Positions 53,551-53,599 of a stretch of 53,599 nt of DNA are shown here, piece by piece (position 1 is the first letter of the stretch; every line of letters begins with the position of its first letter). The position numbers were made by a program, and so were the translations under genes. The notes beneath the pieces were generated by a model. It saw only the letters and a list, made by a program, of their open reading frames with translations, was not told where the DNA came from and ran no database searches. The DNA is from DALYLB01 sp033763135. Lineage in GTDB: Bacteria > Acidobacteriota > Blastocatellia > RBC074. Location: NCBI GenBank assembly GCA_033763135.1, contig JANRKY010000341.1, positions 1-53,599 of the forward strand, given 5' to 3'.

Positions 53551-53599
53551 ATGGATGGCGTCAAATTGATCGCTCGCAACGAAGAGGCGGTACGTGAGG
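53551..53599 (+). CDS. Start of a gene cut by the window end
   Basis: ATG 53551 preceded by a perfect AAGGAGG at 5-7 nt spacing opens MDGVKLIARNEEAVRE and runs off the window. A TTGACA lies at 53506-53511 with TATCCT 14 bp later, a short spacer. Too little is present to name the product. Confidence 0.6.
   Translation, partial: MDGVKLIARNEEAVRE

Overview
The window reads as chromosomal DNA of a GC-rich, probably Acidobacteriota-type bacterium. This is an inference: it rests on a membrane Ser/Thr kinase fused to an OmpR-type DNA-binding domain and TPRs, a ~1060-residue VPS10/BNR-repeat secreted protein, MacB-type permeases and an MM0924-type small protein. No rRNA, tRNA or CRISPR array was recognised. 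Genes are tightly packed on both strands, with many 4-nt ATGA overlaps.

Layout. 1-8.3 kb: an ECF sigma factor coupled to a DM13 protein, the kinase/regulator, a carbonic anhydrase gene broken by a shrunken TnpB-type element, an amidohydrolase and an FG-GAP protein. 8.3-20.5 kb, minus strand: a defence island. A type I restriction-modification operon (hsdM, DUF1016 nuclease, hsdS, hsdR) has a PLD-like nuclease and a DarT/DarG toxin-antitoxin pair inserted between hsdS and hsdR. Upstream lies a duplicated unit in which hsdM has shrunk to about 50 codons but the promoter copy and a second DUF1016 gene remain. 20.5-25.5 kb: a umuDC-like pair whose UmuD lacks both catalytic residues, an OPT transporter and a VapBC pair. 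25.6-32.6 kb: two SurA-like foldases, a YhaM-like OB/HD nuclease, a MobA-like nucleotidyltransferase, a UbiD decarboxylase and a quinone oxidoreductase. 32.7-38 kb: the VPS10-like protein and a glycosyltransferase/polysaccharide-export permease pair. 38-46.8 kb: two paralogous NlpC/P60 hydrolases, a small MM0924-type protein, a palindromic repeat element, NagA, an unrecognised exported protein and two MacB-type permeases. 46.8-53.6 kb: two enoyl-CoA hydratases, an SH3b protein, a lipase/lysoplasmalogenase pair, a cupin followed by an AhpD-like protein, a glycine-zipper protein, a DUF962 protein and the start of a further gene.

The strongest unusual points are these. (1) The AhpD-like gene has an in-frame TGA at the second position of its CxxC motif, followed at canonical distance by a bacterial SECIS-like hairpin, so it probably encodes a selenoprotein. 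(2) The UmuD homologue has Ser-to-Ala and Lys-to-Arg changes in its self-cleavage dyad. (3) DarTG and a PLD nuclease are nested in a translationally coupled type I RM operon, next to a relic of a duplicated hsdM-DUF1016 unit. (4) Several fold-back repeats made of short-period purine-rich arms lie between genes, one of them bounded by GGCCAATGGC ends.
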